A stretch of 64,000 bases of DNA from Benincasa hispida (lineage: Eukaryota > Streptophyta > Magnoliopsida > Cucurbitales > Cucurbitaceae). A program made the position numbers and the translations under genes. This document shows, in pieces, positions 1 to 12,990 of the stretch. Location: positions 96,001,839 through 96,065,838 of the forward strand of contig NC_052349.1 of the NCBI RefSeq assembly GCF_009727055.1, in the 5' to 3' direction. The notes under the pieces were generated by a model. The model searched no databases and was not told where the DNA came from. It saw only the letters and a list, made by a program, of their open reading frames with translations. How positions within the stretch are numbered: the first letter of the stretch is position 1; the number at the start of each line of letters is the position of its first letter.

Positions 1-1736
1 ATATTTTATCCTTGTGACACTACGAATACGACCCACATTGTAGATGTTACAATTGTTGTAAAGTGCTACAAATAATATGATCTTGATCATTAATGTGGAG
101 ACATGTGAGTGTGGGTATTCTATACAAAGGAGTTTGTATAAGATCGGACTACAAAATGGCTAGTCTCATTATATAACATCGTTTGTAATAGAGACTTACA
201 TTTCACTAGGGTGACCATAAGTGACATGACTTGAATCCTGAGTGAGTTGTGAACTACTGCCTATGAGGGTGGTCCTTTGATTTGTTTGGATGAGAGTAGT
301 CAGATTGTCGACTCAATAAGCCTACTATTTTGGGGATTCGTCTGATTAAGGAGCTGAGAACACAACTACACAAGATGAAATTCACTCCTTCCCCAATGTT
401 GGGGTAAGTAGATAAATTGCTCCTTTAAGGACTGATTCTAGGGCTTGGCAAATGTGGCGTTACACCTTTTCCTAGCCCGAGAGGGGTTTGGTCATAGTTA
501 GACTGTGACTTATTGTTCATTAGAGGGATCAGTGGTACTTAAGGAGGTAAATGTATCTATTAGGGGCAAAACGGTAATTTTTCCCTTGTTGTACTTACGA
601 GCAATTTGTGAAGGGTCATTGCATTGTTGATTAGTTATATCCAATGAAAACAGAAATATGTCTGTAGTGTAAAGAGTGCAACTGTCAGTCTTTAATGGAG
701 TGCCCACAGTTAATGGATGTGGAATAATTTAATTCAAGAAGTTAAATTAATTATTCAAGTACCATTGGAGCTTCAAGTTACAGATCCATGAGGTCCCCTC
801 TGTAGCTCAACAAAGATTAAATGAGAATTAATTTTAGATTAATTTGAATTGTTCAAATTAATTGAGGGAATTAATTATATGTGATATGATTAATTTTACT
901 TAATTATATATGATATAATTATTATAATGTATTTGATACATTATAATATAAAGTTTATTTGATAGGAAATAAACATTTGAATATAATTCAAATATTAATT
1001 ATAGAAACTGGATTCATATAATTAAATTTAATATAAATGGGACTTACATTAAATATCATTGATGAGAGAATTAAAACTATAGGTTATATTGTATATGATA
1101 CAATATTAAACCATAAGTTATATATTATACATGATATAATATATATATACACACACACATAATAAGTTATTATTATATATATATAATATATATTTTAAAT
1201 TAAAATTAATTTATTAATTATTTTAATTTTATTTTGAGTTTAAAGGACGGGAAATAACTTACCTCCCCTAATTTCTCTCAACTCACATATTGAGTGGTAC
1301 TGGTTTTTTTTAGGGCTGATCTTCTTTTTGAAAGTTTTGTTACAGAGAAGAGAGAAGGGTGTAAAAGTGTATGATTGCTCTGTAAAAACTTCCCAAGAAA
1401 AATTTTCTACTCTTCTCAATTCTCTCTTCCCTTTTTGCAAAAATCAGAGAAGCCCACAACTCTCTCTGTGATTCTCATCCCTAACGAGAATATAGGGGGT
1501 TCTAATTGGTGGTGGCCATCATAGATTGTTTTGATCGTGAACATTCTTGGAGAAAAGGATCACGTGAAAAAAGATTCTTCAAGGGTAAGGTTCTCTAATT
1601 TCCTTTTTTCTTTTCTTTAATACATGTTGTAAATTTCTAATTATGCATAATGTTTCTATTTTGTAATTTTCATTATGTCAAAATTGAAATTGGGACCGAT
1701 CCACATTTCCGCTCAAGGCCTTCACAGGCTTTTTCA
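1..1736 (+). repeat. 5' LTR of element A (5' end missing)
   Basis: This stretch matches 8,036-9,578 and 62,838-64,000 in the same orientation over most of its length. It ends in TTTTTCA two bases before a tRNA-Met primer site, the expected layout of a copia 5' LTR. The full length would be close to 2.0 kb. It includes a block with the palindrome GTGGCGCCAC-like core (near 450) that recurs in all the copia LTRs of the window, and an AT-rich part with a short AC/AT simple repeat at about 1,138-1,195. Confidence 0.85.
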
Positions 1737-1738
1737 AT

Positions 1739-1750
1739 TGGTATCAGATC
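1739..1750 (+). other. Primer binding site of element A
   Basis: TGGTATCAGATC lies two bases after the LTR end. TGGTATCAGAGC is the usual complement of the initiator-Met tRNA 3' end that primes copia reverse transcription; one base differs. Confidence 0.85.
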
Positions 1751-4060
1751 ATGGTTTTAGTACTTTTTTTTTTTCAATTTTTTCCGAATTGATTTACAGA
1801 TTAATGGTGGGTGTTCATTCTATTAAAATATTTCATATGATGAATGTTTTATGAATGGTTTAAAATTATTGGATGTTTTTGGGATTTGCCATTTAGATTT
1901 ATCGCTTTCATTTTTTTTTATAAATTGGTTTGTAAGGACCCATGTTTTGGGCATAATTTTTACAATCGAGTACGTAATTTACTGTTTTTGAGCCGCTCGT
2001 GTTGTTCTTGATGAGTTTCTAGAGAAAACGAGGCTCAAATCGGAGGAAAAATGAAGGAGATAGCGACTATATAGTGTTGATTGTACCGCATCATTGCAAC
2101 CTGTGTTCTAGCATTGCAAGGTTGTGATGAGGAAGAATGCTTTGTTCTTTACATAGCATTGCAATGTTAGACAAACTGTTACAATGCTCCGGAATGGAAA
2201 GAACAAACTGACTCTTGTCTAGTTCAGTTTGTGGCTCGATTGATTCATGTTCGATTCGACTAGTTTGAACATTTTGGGTCCGGTTCGGATGCTGGGTTAT
2301 TCGATTCGAGCGGTTCAAGGCTCGGTTCACTTGTTTTGAATAGTTGACTATTATTTTGTAATAGTTAGACTTTTTCTAATTAAATTAATTGTTTAGGTGT
2401 CCAATCCCGATCTCATTATTATTATTTTTCAATTATGCATTTAATGTATGATTCTTATTTATTATTATATGTCATAATATATGCCATATAGTAAAAATCC
2501 CACCATAGGTTATGCATAATTCATGTATAGTTTATTTTATAAATGTTAGAATATATAGTTGCATGATTTTATTTTTATAGCATGCTTATGCATCATATAA
2601 TATAAATATTATAGTATATGCATGCATGCATTTATAACATTTCAATGCATCATTTATATTATAAGAGTTATAACATATAGTTTGAATGTATGGATGGTTG
2701 TATGTTATTAATTATTTCATTGCTTTATTATATAAGTATTATATAAGTTTAATAATGAAATGGAATTGTATGAAGCATGCTACTACTTTAAGGTAATTTT
2801 TCAAATGTTATATTTTTCCTAAGTGTGTTAATGAATGCATTAGTATGATCTTAATTTGTTTCATTTCTTTTATAAAAGTTATAATTAAATGAAATTAAAA
2901 ATTAAAATCAATAATTCAGAATTGTATGCAAACTTTAGGTTAAAATCATTTTTTAAAATAGTTTTAAAATATGATTCACATAGACCTAAGATCACATTTG
3001 TAATAAGATTAGAAATTAAGTTTAATCTTTTAATCAGTTTAATAGGATTAAATTGGTTCTAATTAAAAGATTAAATTTTGTAGCAAATGTATCTATAAGG
3101 GACCTTATGTCTAAGGCTAGTATTGTCTAGGCTGGAGTATTTAAGTTGATGGAAATGTAACACCCCTACCTGGAAAGGTGAATTAGATAGATTTGTTACA
3201 TGCATGCAATTGTTGATTAAAGTTTATTAAAGTGTTTAATGAGCATTAATCAAAATTATTTAACTATCCAAAGTAAGTGTTAATTTTGGGCAAAATTAAA
3301 CAATCACTTAGTTAAAACCAATACCCAAATTTTCCTAAGTTAAAGAACTCTAGGTAAAATGTTTAGTGGGAGGAAAATGGAGTATATGATACTTCACTAT
3401 CCCTTTTCACGTTTCTCCCTAAAAGTTCACACCGTGGTATCTATACTCGGCCTTGAGGTACCTTTGCTTGTGTCCTCCTACAGATGGTGTTTGTATAGGT
3501 TAATATCAAGGTGAATGGAGAGAGTGTTTATAGTAAGTGGGAGCGGGACGTGTGTCAACACATCCCATGGTCTCCCTGTTTGTAGAAAATTTCATGTTCG
3601 GTCTCGAGACACCTTTGCTTGTGTCACCCTATGAATGACATTTACATGACTATTTACACAAACTCCAACAATGGATAGGATTGCTTTAGTTTTTGTCCTG
3701 ATTGGTTTTTCCCTTCGGTTGGCTCATTGGGACAGAACTTTAGAATCTAAAATGAGGGATTACATTTACAAGAAAATGTTAAGTGGGTTTAATAATTTGT
3801 GTATTGAACAATGGTGACTGATAGTTACAATAACAAAGACTTGTTTTGTTTATTGGTTAAGAATGTCTCATTTTAGTGAAGGGGCACCTGATCACCCTAC
3901 GGTGGCTTTTGTCTTATCATCATTGAAAAATATATATCACTTAGGGTACATTAGATTATTTTGCTAAATTTGATTGGTTTTTCTAAATGGGTTAATGCAT
4001 AGAGTACTAATATAAATAAATCTTATGGTTTCAACAAATTTCATTATACTTCTGCGACTT
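1751..4060 (+). other. Long untranslated leader of element A
   Basis: About 2.3 kb separate the primer site from gag with no credible reading frame. Blocks at roughly 3,040-3,200 and 3,350-3,660 recur in element C's leader (17,440-17,950), and the end (3,590-3,900) also recurs in element B's leader (9,590-9,900). At 2,085-2,200 there are four variants of a palindromic AGCATTGCAATG motif that also occurs in the gypsy LTRs of this window. Confidence 0.7.
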
Positions 4061-4062
4061 TA

Positions 4063-4965
4063 AACTTGCTCGTTGTTGTCAAACTTACTGGCAAAAACTA
4101 TACAACATGGAAAAATCCAATCAACATAATACTTATCATTGACGACCTGAGATTTGTCCTAATGGAGGATTGTCCTCCTATTCCTGTTTAAAATTCCACT
4201 CGAAACGTTCAAGAGGCATACGAGTGCTGGATAAGGACAAATGAAAAGGCTCAAGCGTATATCTTGGCAAGTCTTTTTGAAGTCTTGGCCAAGAAGCATG
4301 AGCCTATGGTCACTACATGTGAGATTATGGAGTCCCTACAGGGGATGTTCGGACAACCGTCCGCATAACTCAGCCATGATACTCTTAAAAACATCTTCAA
4401 TGCCTACATGCAAGAAGGGGTATCTATTAGAGAACATGTTCTCAACATGATGGTCCACTTCAATATGGTAGAGATGAGTAGGTCAGTCATTGATGAAGCC
4501 AACCAGATTAGCGTTATAATGGAATCTTTATCTAAAAGTTTTCGGCAGTTCCATAACAATGTTGTTATGAACAGGATTGACTACAACCTGACCATTTTGC
4601 TCAATGAGCTACAGACTTTCCAGTCCTTAGTGGAAAGCAAGGAACAAAAGGAAAGTCAAATGTTGCTTCATCATCTCAAAAGCTATAAAGGTTCGAATTT
4701 TAGAATTAAGTCTGTGCCTTCTTCTTCCAGCACCAAAAAGTGGAAGAAGAAGAAAAGTGGAAAAGGGAAAGCTAACCAACTAGCTGTTGTCCAAAAGGGC
4801 AAGAAGGCCAAAGCTGCAAAGGGAATCTGTTTCCATTGCAACCATGAGGGATACTGGAAAAGGAATTGTCCTAAGTACTTGGCGGAAAAGAAGAAGGCCA
4901 AGCAAGGTAAATATGATTTACTTGTATTGGAGACTTGTTTAGTGGAGAATGATGATTCAACCTGA
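4063..4965 (+). pseudogene. copia gag of element A (UBN2 type), broken
   Basis: Capsid/nucleocapsid protein that would package element RNA. Homology starts near the motif LTGKNYTTW and runs on in several frames; the longest open part is 4,408-4,965 (185 aa). The start region is corrupt: no ATG sits where element C has one. There are stops near 4,190 and 4,366. Typical gag blocks are visible: an NEKAQAYILASL block, REHVLNMMVHFN, then LLNELQTFQSL, a lysine-rich tail, and a CCHC zinc knuckle at about 4,830-4,872. The knuckle's histidine codon is TAC (Tyr) instead of CAC, so it reads C-x2-C-x4-Y-x4-C and probably would not bind zinc. It is followed by the protease region in the same polyprotein. 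Confidence 0.85.
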
Positions 4966-6015
4966 ATAATTGATTTAGGCGCCACTAACCATGTTTGTTC
5001 TTCATTTCAGGGAATTAGTTCCTGGCGGCAACTGAAAGCTCGGGAGATGACGATGCGTCGGAATTGGACATGTCATCTCAGATGTGGTAGTGGGAGGACT
5101 CCAACTTACTTTACAGAATAAATATATTTTACATGAAAATGTAATTGTTGTTCCTAATTTATAAAAGAACTTAATTTCTGTAAAGTGTTTGACTGAACAA
5201 AACTACACTATTAATTTCTCTATAAATTAAACGTTTATTTCCAAGAATGGCATATATATTTTTTCTGCTAAGCTGGAAAATAATCTTTATGTGCTAAGAC
5301 CGATAGCAACTAAAGCCCTCCTGAGCACTGAAATGTTTAAAATTGCAGTAACTCAAAATAAAAAAAAAACTTAAAATTTCTCCTAAAGAAAATGCCCGTC
5401 CTTCGCACCTAAGGTTAGGACACATCAATCTCAATAGAATTCAGAGATTGGTTAAGAATGGACTTCTAGGCAAGTTAGAAGAAAATTATTTACCTGTGTG
5501 TGAGTCATATCTTGAAGAAAAATGATTAAAAGTTCTTTTACTGGAAAAGGTCATAGGGCCAAAGAATCTTTGAAACTTGTATATTCATACCTCAGTGGTC
5601 CGACAAATGTTAAGGCAAGAGAAGAATTTAAATATTTCATCACATTTACTGATGATTATTCAAGATATGGGTATGTTTATTTAATGTAACATAAGTTTGA
5701 AGCTTTTGAAAAGTTCAAAGAGTTTAAGGCTGAAGTTGAAAATGCATTAAATAAAACAATTAAGACATTTCTATCTGATCAAGTGGAGAACTTTTGGATC
5801 TTACATTCCAGAACTATTTGATAAAACATGGAATCGTATCTCAACTCTCAACACTTGGTATATCTCAGCAAAATGGTGTATCAGAAAGGAGAAATCGAAC
5901 TCTGTTGGACATGGTTAGGTCTATGATGAGTTATACTTCCTTAATTGACTTAAATGAAACTTATATTTTGAACTGTGTTCTATCCAAGAGTGTTACGAGA
6001 ATACCTTTGAAATAA
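4966..6015 (+). pseudogene. copia protease and integrase of element A, broken
   Basis: The aspartic protease region follows gag directly. The conserved W-I-I-D-S-G context is present but W is a stop and the active site reads D-L-G instead of D-S-G. Integrase follows: the HHCC zinc region near 5,400-5,530 keeps LRLGHINLNRI, but one cysteine of its CxxC pair is Tyr. The core (about 5,580-6,010) has frameshifts; its last open part, 5,794-6,015, keeps QQNGVSERRNR, where E is the third catalytic acid of the DDE triad. The product would insert element cDNA into the genome; it is dead here. Confidence 0.8.
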
Positions 6016-7260
6016 TGGAATGGTCGTAAAGCTAATTTATGTCATTTTAGGATCTGGGGTTGCCTAGCTCACGTGCTTGAGGCAATTCCTAAGAAATTGG
6101 AACCTTGTTTGAAATTGTGCCTATTTGTAGATTACCCTAAAGGAACGAGAGGTGGTTACTTTTATGATCATAAAGAAAATAAAGTGTTTGTCGAAAAATG
6201 CTACATTTTTAGAAGAGGACCACATAAGGGAGCATAAAACCCGCAGTAAGATTGTGTTGAATGAACTTTCCAAGGAAACTACTTAACCTTCAACAAGAGT
6301 TGTTGAAGAACCCAACACTTGAGCAAGAGTTATTGAAGTTGGTTCATCTAGTAAGTAGAATCCACCTCAAGTGTTGAGGGAATCTCGACGTGGTAGCAAG
6401 GTTGCAAACCCACCTGTTCGTTATATGGGTTTAACAGAAATCCTAACTATGGTAGCTGACGGAGATGTTGAGGATCCATTGTCTTACAAGAAGATAATGG
6501 AAGATGTTGACAAACATGAATGGATCAAAGCTATGAATCTCAAAATGGAATCTACACATTTCAGTTTTATTTGGGATCTTGTAGATCAACCTAATAGTGT
6601 TAAATCTATAGGTTGCAAGTGGATCTACAAGAGAAAATAGAGTGTTGATGGGAAGGTGCAAACCTTTAATGCTAGACTTGTGGCAAAGGGTTATACTCAA
6701 GTTGAAATAGTGGACTATGAGAAGGCTTTCTCACCTGTTGCCATGTTGAAGTCTATCTGAATCCTCCTGTCCATTGCCTCATATTATGACTATAATATTT
6801 GGAAAATGGACGTCAAGATTGCTTTTCTGAATGACAATCGTGAGGAGACCATTTATATGGAGCAGCCTGAGGGACTCATAACCCAAGGTCAAGAGCAAAA
6901 TGTTTGCAAGCTTAATCGGTTCATTTATGGTTGAAGCAAGCTTTTTGATCTTGGAATATAAAATTTGATACTGTGATCAAATCTTATGGCTTTGATTAAA
7001 ATGTTGATGAGCCTTATTTTTAAAGAAAATCATTAGCAGTTTAGTAGCTTTTCTAGTGTTGTATGTAGACGATATCCTACTCATTGAGAATGATGTAGGT
7101 CTACTGACTAAAATTAAGATTTGGCTAGCAACCCAATTCTAAATGAAAGATTTGGGTGAGACACAGTTTGTTCTGGCCATTTAGATTTTTAGAGATCGAA
7201 AGAATAAGACTCTAGCCCCGTCTCAGGCATCGTACATTGACAAGATGCAAATTTTTTATG
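6016..7260 (+). pseudogene. copia post-integrase region and reverse transcriptase of element A, broken
   Basis: The region after the integrase core keeps FVDYPKGTRGGYFYD-like text near 6,125, the copia equivalent of the retroviral-type integrase tail. RT starts at the block VADGDVEDPLSY (about 6,450) and includes the open stretch 6,371-6,640 ending in GCKWIYKRK. The YVDD catalytic box is intact at about 7,057-7,068 within LVLYVDDILLI. Multiple stops and frameshifts occur (for example after 6,640, and near 6,760 and 7,020), so no active enzyme can be made. Confidence 0.85.
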
Positions 7261-8036
7261 CATAACTTAAAGAGGGGTTTACTCCCTTTCATATATGGAG
7301 TTATATTGTCTAAGGAACAGTGTTCTAAGACACCTCAAGAGATGGAGGAAATGGGATGAATCCCCTATGCATTGGTTGTTGGTAGCTTGATGTATGCGAT
7401 GTTATGTACTAGACTTGACATCTGCTATGCTGTGGGGATAGTCAGTAGATATAAGTCTAATCCAGGATTTGATCACTGGATCGCCGTCAAGAACATCCTC
7501 GAGTATCTATGGAGAATGAGAGACTACATGCTCGTGTATGGTTCTTAGGATTTGATCTTATAGGATATATGGACTCTGATTTTCAGACTGATAAGGATTC
7601 TAGGAAATCCACATCAGGATCAATGTTCACTCTTAACGGAGGAGTAGTAGTTTGGAGGAGCACCAAACAAAGGTATATTGCTGACTCCACCATGGAGGCT
7701 AAGTACGTAGCGGCTAATGAAGCTACTAAGGAAGCTGTGTGGGTCAGGAAATTCCTGAAAGATCTGGAAGTAATTCCAGACATGTTAAAGCCTATCACCC
7801 TTTATTGTAATAATAGTGGTGCTATGGCTAAATCTCGAGAGCCTTAAAGTCACAAGCGCGAGAAGTACATTGAGCGAAAGTATCATCACATTTCAGAGAT
7901 TATGCATCGAGGGAATGTGATCATCATGCAGATAGCTTCGAAATAGAATGTTGCTGATCCATTTCCAAAGGCTCACACAGCTAAGGTGTTTGAGGGTCAC
8001 CTACAGAGTATGAGTATTCTAAACATGTTTCAACAA
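7261..8036 (+). pseudogene. copia RT C-terminus and RNase H of element A, broken
   Basis: The block GYMDSDFQTDKDSRKSTSGS starts the RNase H domain, which removes template RNA during reverse transcription. The open part 7,509-7,847 (112 aa) holds the first two catalytic acids (D of DSD, E of MEAKY). The third, normally in CDNSGA, reads CNNSGA (D to N). The domain ends around 8,010. The polypurine tract and the first part of the 3' LTR, which should come next, are absent: the sequence jumps at about 8,036 into the middle of the LTR. Confidence 0.85.
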
Positions 8037-9016
8037 TAAGGAGTTTGTATAAGACCGTACCACAAAGTGATCAGTCTCATTATATAACATCATTCATAAT
8101 AGACTTACATTTCACCAGGATGACCATAGGTGACATGACCTGAATCTTGATTGAGTTGTGAACTCCTGCTTATGAGAGCGGTCCTTAGATTTGTATGGGT
8201 GAGAGTGACCAGATCGTCGACTTACCATTTTAGGGATTCATCTTATTGGGGAGTTGGGAATACTACACAAGATGGAATTAAGCCATTCCTCAATCTTAGG
8301 GTAAGTAGATAAATTGCCACCTTAAGAGTTGATTCCAGGGCTTGAACAATGTGGCGCCACACATTCTCTTGGCCCGAGAGGGGTTTGGTCATAGTTGGAC
8401 TATGACTTACTGTTTAATATAGGGATCGATGATACTTAAGGAGTTAGATGTAACTATAGGTTCAAAACGGTAATTTTGGCCTAGCTGTACTTACGAGAAA
8501 TTGTGAATGGTCATCCACTGTTGACTGGTTATATCCAATAGACATAAAAATATATCTGTAGTGCGAAGAGTGCAGTTGTCGGTCATTAGTGAGTATCTGA
8601 CAGTTAATGGATGTTGAATAATTCAATTAAAGGAGTTTAATTAATTATTCAAGTACCATTGGAGCTTCAAGCTACAGATCCATGAAGTTCCCTCTGTAGC
8701 TCAACATGGATTAAATGGAATCAATTTTAGATTAATTTGAATTGTTCAAATTAATTGAGGAAATTAATTATATATGATTTAATTAATTTTAATTAATTAT
8801 ATATGATATAATTATTATATGTATTTGATACATTATAATATAAAGTTTGTTTGAGAATAAATAAATATTTGAATATAATTCAAATATTATTTATATCAAT
8901 TGGATTCATATAATTAAATTTAATATAAATGGGTTTATATTAAATACCATTGATGAGAGAATTAAAACTATAGGTTATATTGTATATGATACAATATTAA
9001 ACCACAATTTATATGT

Positions 9017-9048
<32 letters not shown>

Positions 9049-9578
9049 TCAATTAAAATTTATTTATTAATTATTTTAATTTTATTTTGAATTAAAGAGC
9101 GGGAAATAACTTCCATCCCCTAATTTCTCTCAACTCACGTAGTGAGTGGTGGAGATTTTTTTAGGGTTGATCTTCTTTTTGTATGTTTTGTTACAGAGAA
9201 GAGAGAAGGGTGTAAAAGTTTATGATTGCTCTGTAAAAAGTTCCCAAGAAAAAATCCCCATTCCTCTCTTCCCTTTTTCCAAAAATCAGTGAAGTCCATA
9301 ACTGTCTTTGTGATTCTCATCCCTAAAGAGAATACAGGAGGTTCTAATTGGTGGTGGAAATCAAAGATTGTTTTGATCGTGAACATTCTTGAAAAAGATG
9401 ATCACGTGAAGAAAGGTTCTTCAAGGGTAAAGTTCTTTAATTTCCTTTTTCCTTTTCTTTAATGCATGCTGTAAATTTCTGATTATGCATAATATTTATA
9501 TTCTGTCATTTGCATTATGTGAAAATTGAAATCGAGACCCATCCACGTTTTTGTTCAAGACCTTCACAGGTTCCTTCA
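8036..9578 (+). repeat. 3' LTR of element A, missing its first ~370 bases
   Basis: It aligns with the 5' LTR from about window position 127 to 1,736. The usual TGTTGG start and the upstream polypurine tract are missing, so a deletion took the RNase H tail, the tract and the LTR start. It has a TA-dinucleotide run near 9,020-9,045. It ends in TTCCTTCA at 9,578. Confidence 0.8.
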
Positions 9579-10021
9579 CTGCCTTCGTGTTGTTTTCAAG
9601 TGACCACCCATTTAAAGGGATGTGACTTGGGGATTGGAACACCGTAAACTCCAGAAATGGATAGGGTCTCTTAGTTCCGTTTTTAGTATTGTCTGCCCCT
9701 TGGTAGCTTGTTGATACCATTCTCTAAGATATAAAAATAGAGGGTTATACTTACAAGAATTATTAAGTGTTAGTAAGTTCTTAACAAAAAAAAAAAAAGG
9801 ATAACTAAATGCTATGAGAATAAGAGTTATTCTGGTATTAGTATTTAGTCAAGAATGTCTTGGTTCAATGAAGGAGTAATTGACTACCCTTCGGTAGCAG
9901 TTATTCGGACTCACTGAAATATGTTGCAATTAATAATGAATATAGGTAGAATATTACTTTTGCTAAAATTGTTTTGGATTTAGTAAGCCTTTCACTAATT
10001 GAATTTGTTTATATTTTCAGT
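9579..10021 (+). other. Leader of element B (3' portion)
   Basis: Similar to the end of element A's leader (3,590-3,900), including the shared block around ACTCCA..ATGGATAGG and the later TCAAGAATGTCT..GAAGG block. It starts straight after element A's 3' LTR, which is why A is placed inside B. No reading frame is convincing. A 12-13 base A-run lies near 9,786. Confidence 0.65.
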
Positions 10022-10352
10022 ATGTCGAACTCTATTATACAAATACTTGCTTCCGAAAAATTTAACCGTGATAACTACTCAACATGGAAATCGAATATAA
10101 ATACAATACTAGTGATTGATGATTTAAGGTTCATTTTAACTGAGGAATGGCCTCTAGTTTCCAACTCAACCACCAACCGAAATGTTCGGGATGCCTATGG
10201 AAAGTGGGTAAAGGAAAATGAAAAGGCTCGAGCTTACATCTTAGCAAGCATATTTGATGTCTTGACTAAGAAGCATGGATTCATCACAAGCAATGTACGG
10301 AAAACTATCCACATCAATATAGCGGAGACATGATGCTCTCAAATACGTTTAC
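10022..10352 (+). pseudogene. copia gag of element B, N-terminal part
   Basis: An ATG at 10,022 opens a frame whose start aligns with element C's gag: LASEKFNRDNYSTW, then a WVKENEKARAYILAS block and an LTKKHG block. A frameshift or substitution cluster near 10,300 destroys the MESLREMFGQ block. Gag is then split at 10,352 by solo LTR S1 and resumes at 12,319. The host-gag text on the two sides reads through if one copy of the TSD (TTTAC) is removed. Confidence 0.85.
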
Positions 10353-12313
10353 TAATGGAACACTAGACATACGCATCAGAATTAGGATCTAATTACACTC
10401 TAATTGCTTTTAATTAAAAGGAAACTAGCATGCAAATAAATGAAAAAACAGTAAACAGAAAGATAGGATACAACCTTTGTAGCTCCCAAAAACCATTTTT
10501 CCTCATTGAATCTCGACCCGAACTCTTCGGGACCACCACTAGAGTTGACCTACTATCCTTTAGACTCAGAACGGGGTTGTGGGACCTGGTGGATGAAGAA
10601 AATCGAGAGAGAGAAAAAGATGGAACATAAGAATGAATTTAGATTTGGGTTTTTATTTCACTTAAAGAAAAAGAGATTTTTCCAACCCAAATTTAGAAAA
10701 CTCTTTTGGCAAAAAATGACAAAAGTCTTTAATCCAAATTCAGAAGCCCATTTTATAGAAAAAACCATGCAACAATTGCATGAAATCAATTCATAAAAAC
10801 CCAACACCTAGAATCTACTATCTAAGTGGGCTTAATGTCTCCACTATAAGCCAACACCTAGCCCACTATTTTGTTAGTGGAATTATCCAACAAAAGTTTG
10901 GGTTTTCCCACTAACTTTAGTCAAAGGGCAGACTTCGACCAAAAAGTCAACATTTTGACTTTTTATGATTTTTTATGTGTTGACTAATTTTGACCTCCCG
11001 AGCATGAACCCGCATTCATTTTCTCGAAATTCAAATCACATTTGAATATAAGGTTGGTCAAAGTTTGACATTTCAAAGTCAAAAGTCAACTCTTTGACTT
11101 TTTACATCCTTGACCATTTCCATTATTTCCGAACTTTCGAATATGAACGTATTCATATTCTTGATATTTAAATCACATTTAAATATTAAAGTTGTATCTC
11201 TAAACTGAAAACTCGACCACTATATCACATATACTTGTCAGTTTCTCTCTCTTCACCTAATTCAAACAATTCGAATTATTCTTCATACTGTTCTAAGTTT
11301 ATTCCATATGAGCTAGTAGGGGAATCTAATGGACCTATAGATCATGGGCTTCAACGATCCGAGATTAGCTGGCTAAACTCTTTAGATGGAGCTAATCAAC
11401 ATTCGTTAACTAACGGGTCATTCCACTATAGTTCCATAGTTGCACTCCCCTCACTATAGATATATTTGTGTCCATTTGATATAACCATGATTACTAAGCT
11501 AATCCTTCACAGGTTTTTTGTAATCTCGGTTGGGTCATAAAAACCGTTTTACTCCCAAGACTATATCTTGTTCCTTAAGTTCCTTTGATCCTCTAATGAA
11601 CAATTGGTTTAAGGTCCAACCTATAAACCGAACCCTCTCGGGCCAAGGAGAGGGTGGGGCCCTTTGTTCAAGACCTCGATTCAATACTAAAGGGAACAAC
11701 CTATCTACTATCCCTATAATGGGTAAGAGTGAATTCCGTCTTGCACTCTATGTTCCCAGTTATCCACCTAATCTTACCCCAGAAATGGAAGGCTTATTGG
11801 GCTAGCGATGATGAGCTACCCTCACCTATGCAGATCTAAGGATAATTCCGAGTGAACAGGAGTTCATAGTTAGCTCAAGATTAATATTAAGTTACCTAGG
11901 TCATCAATTAACGAAATAGTCAGTTTTATACATAAAACGACATTTAGAACGAAAAAGTGACTATTTCATGGTTCAGTCTTATGCAAATTCAATGCATAGG
12001 ATGCCCCCACTCACATATCTCTATATGAACGATTCAGAATCACATCGTTTGTACTAACTACAAAGTGGATTGCATCCATAGTGTCCCCAGAATAAGGCTC
12101 CCAACCTTATTCATATACTATAGACCATTTTGGCTATATATTTGAACTTGATCCACATTTATGTCACTATATAAAGTTCAAACTACATTAAATAGCCTCA
12201 GGACCTTAGTTTATTGGATTCAAGATTACATTTTCAATAACAACTTTATCGAAAAACAAAACAGAATATGTTTATTAATTTACAAACTACGTTTTAGGAC
12301 ATAAAATCCAACA
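10353..12313 (-). mobile_element. Solo LTR S1 (copia), minus strand, with TSD
   Basis: A 1,961-base LTR without internal region interrupts B's gag. On the minus strand it begins TGTTGGATTTTATGTCC, the same opening as LTRs X (28,304) and W (38,789), and its end reads CCATTA, where CA would be expected. The 5-base TSD TTTAC is at 10,348-10,352 and 12,314-12,318. The usual copia LTR interior is recognisable in reverse. A solo LTR arises when the two LTRs of a full element recombine. Open frames inside it (for example 11,235-11,459) are chance. Confidence 0.9.
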
Positions 12314-12318
12314 TTTAC

Positions 12319-12990
12319 AACTCTCGTATGAAGGAAGGGACCTTCAGTTAGAAAACATGTCTTCGATATGATGGTCCACTTCAATATAGCAGAGGAAAAT
12401 GGGGGTGTCTTAGACGAGAAAAGTAAAGTTACTTTCATCATGGAATCTCTTCCAAAGAATTTCCTACAATTTAGAACTAATGCAATGATGAATAAAATTG
12501 AATATAATCTGACTACTCTTCTGAACGAACTCGAAACTTATTAGTCTCTTATGAAGAATAAGGGACAGAAAAGGGAAACAAATGTTGTCACCCTTTACAA
12601 GTTCCAAAAGGGATCTTCCTCGGGAATAAAGTCTGGACCATCAACTTCTAAGGATAAAAGTATTTAGATGAAGAAGAAGGGAAAGGGGTAAAAGAAGACT
12701 CATATAAAGAAAAACAAGGTTGCAAAAGGTAAATGTTGCCACTGCAAGAAAGATGCGCAGTGAAAGAGAAATTGCCCAAAATACCTTTTGCAATTTACTG
12801 AAAAGGCAATTTACTGAGAAGAAAGCTGAAAAGGCAAAACAAGGTAAATATAATTTACTTTGTTGAAACATGTTTAGTGGAGAATACTCATTTGACCTGG
12901 ATATTAGATTCGGGCACCGTTAACTATATTTGCACTTTTATTCAGGAAAGAGTTCCTAGAGATAGCTTGTAGAGGGCAAGATGACTTTCA
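12319..12990 (+). pseudogene. copia gag C-part and protease of element B
   Basis: Gag resumes with a KEG block and MMVHFN-like text, then FIMESLPKNF and LLNELETY. A frameshift lies near the resumption point and several stops follow. The zinc knuckle near 12,733-12,775 keeps C-x2-C, but the histidine is Gln and the next codon is a stop. The protease site reads D-S-G at about 12,906, the only one of the three elements that keeps the consensus active site. A duplicated GGCAATTTACTGA-type stretch at 12,790-12,825 sits in the spacer. Confidence 0.8.

Larger units (their letters stand above)
1..9578 (+). mobile_element. Ty1/copia element A (5' end outside window)
   Basis: A nearly full-length but dead copia retrotransposon in the order partial 5' LTR, primer site, long leader, gag, protease, integrase, RT, RNase H, truncated 3' LTR. 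The integrase-before-RT order identifies copia. The window begins about 240 bases into the 5' LTR, judged against the LTR starting at 62,595. The 3' LTR ends in TTCA at 9,578 and is followed directly by leader sequence of another copia element (B), so A most likely inserted into B's leader. The right TSD copy would be CTGCC at 9,579-9,583; the left copy is off the edge. Confidence 0.85.

Noticed and set aside
2091..2330. 79-codon minus-strand frame in element A's leader
   Set aside because: Low-complexity, overlaps the palindromic motif cluster; no domain; sits in an untranslated leader.
4683..4985. 100-codon minus-strand frame
   Set aside because: Shadow of the lysine-rich gag tail; the Phe-rich translation is the complement of AAG runs.
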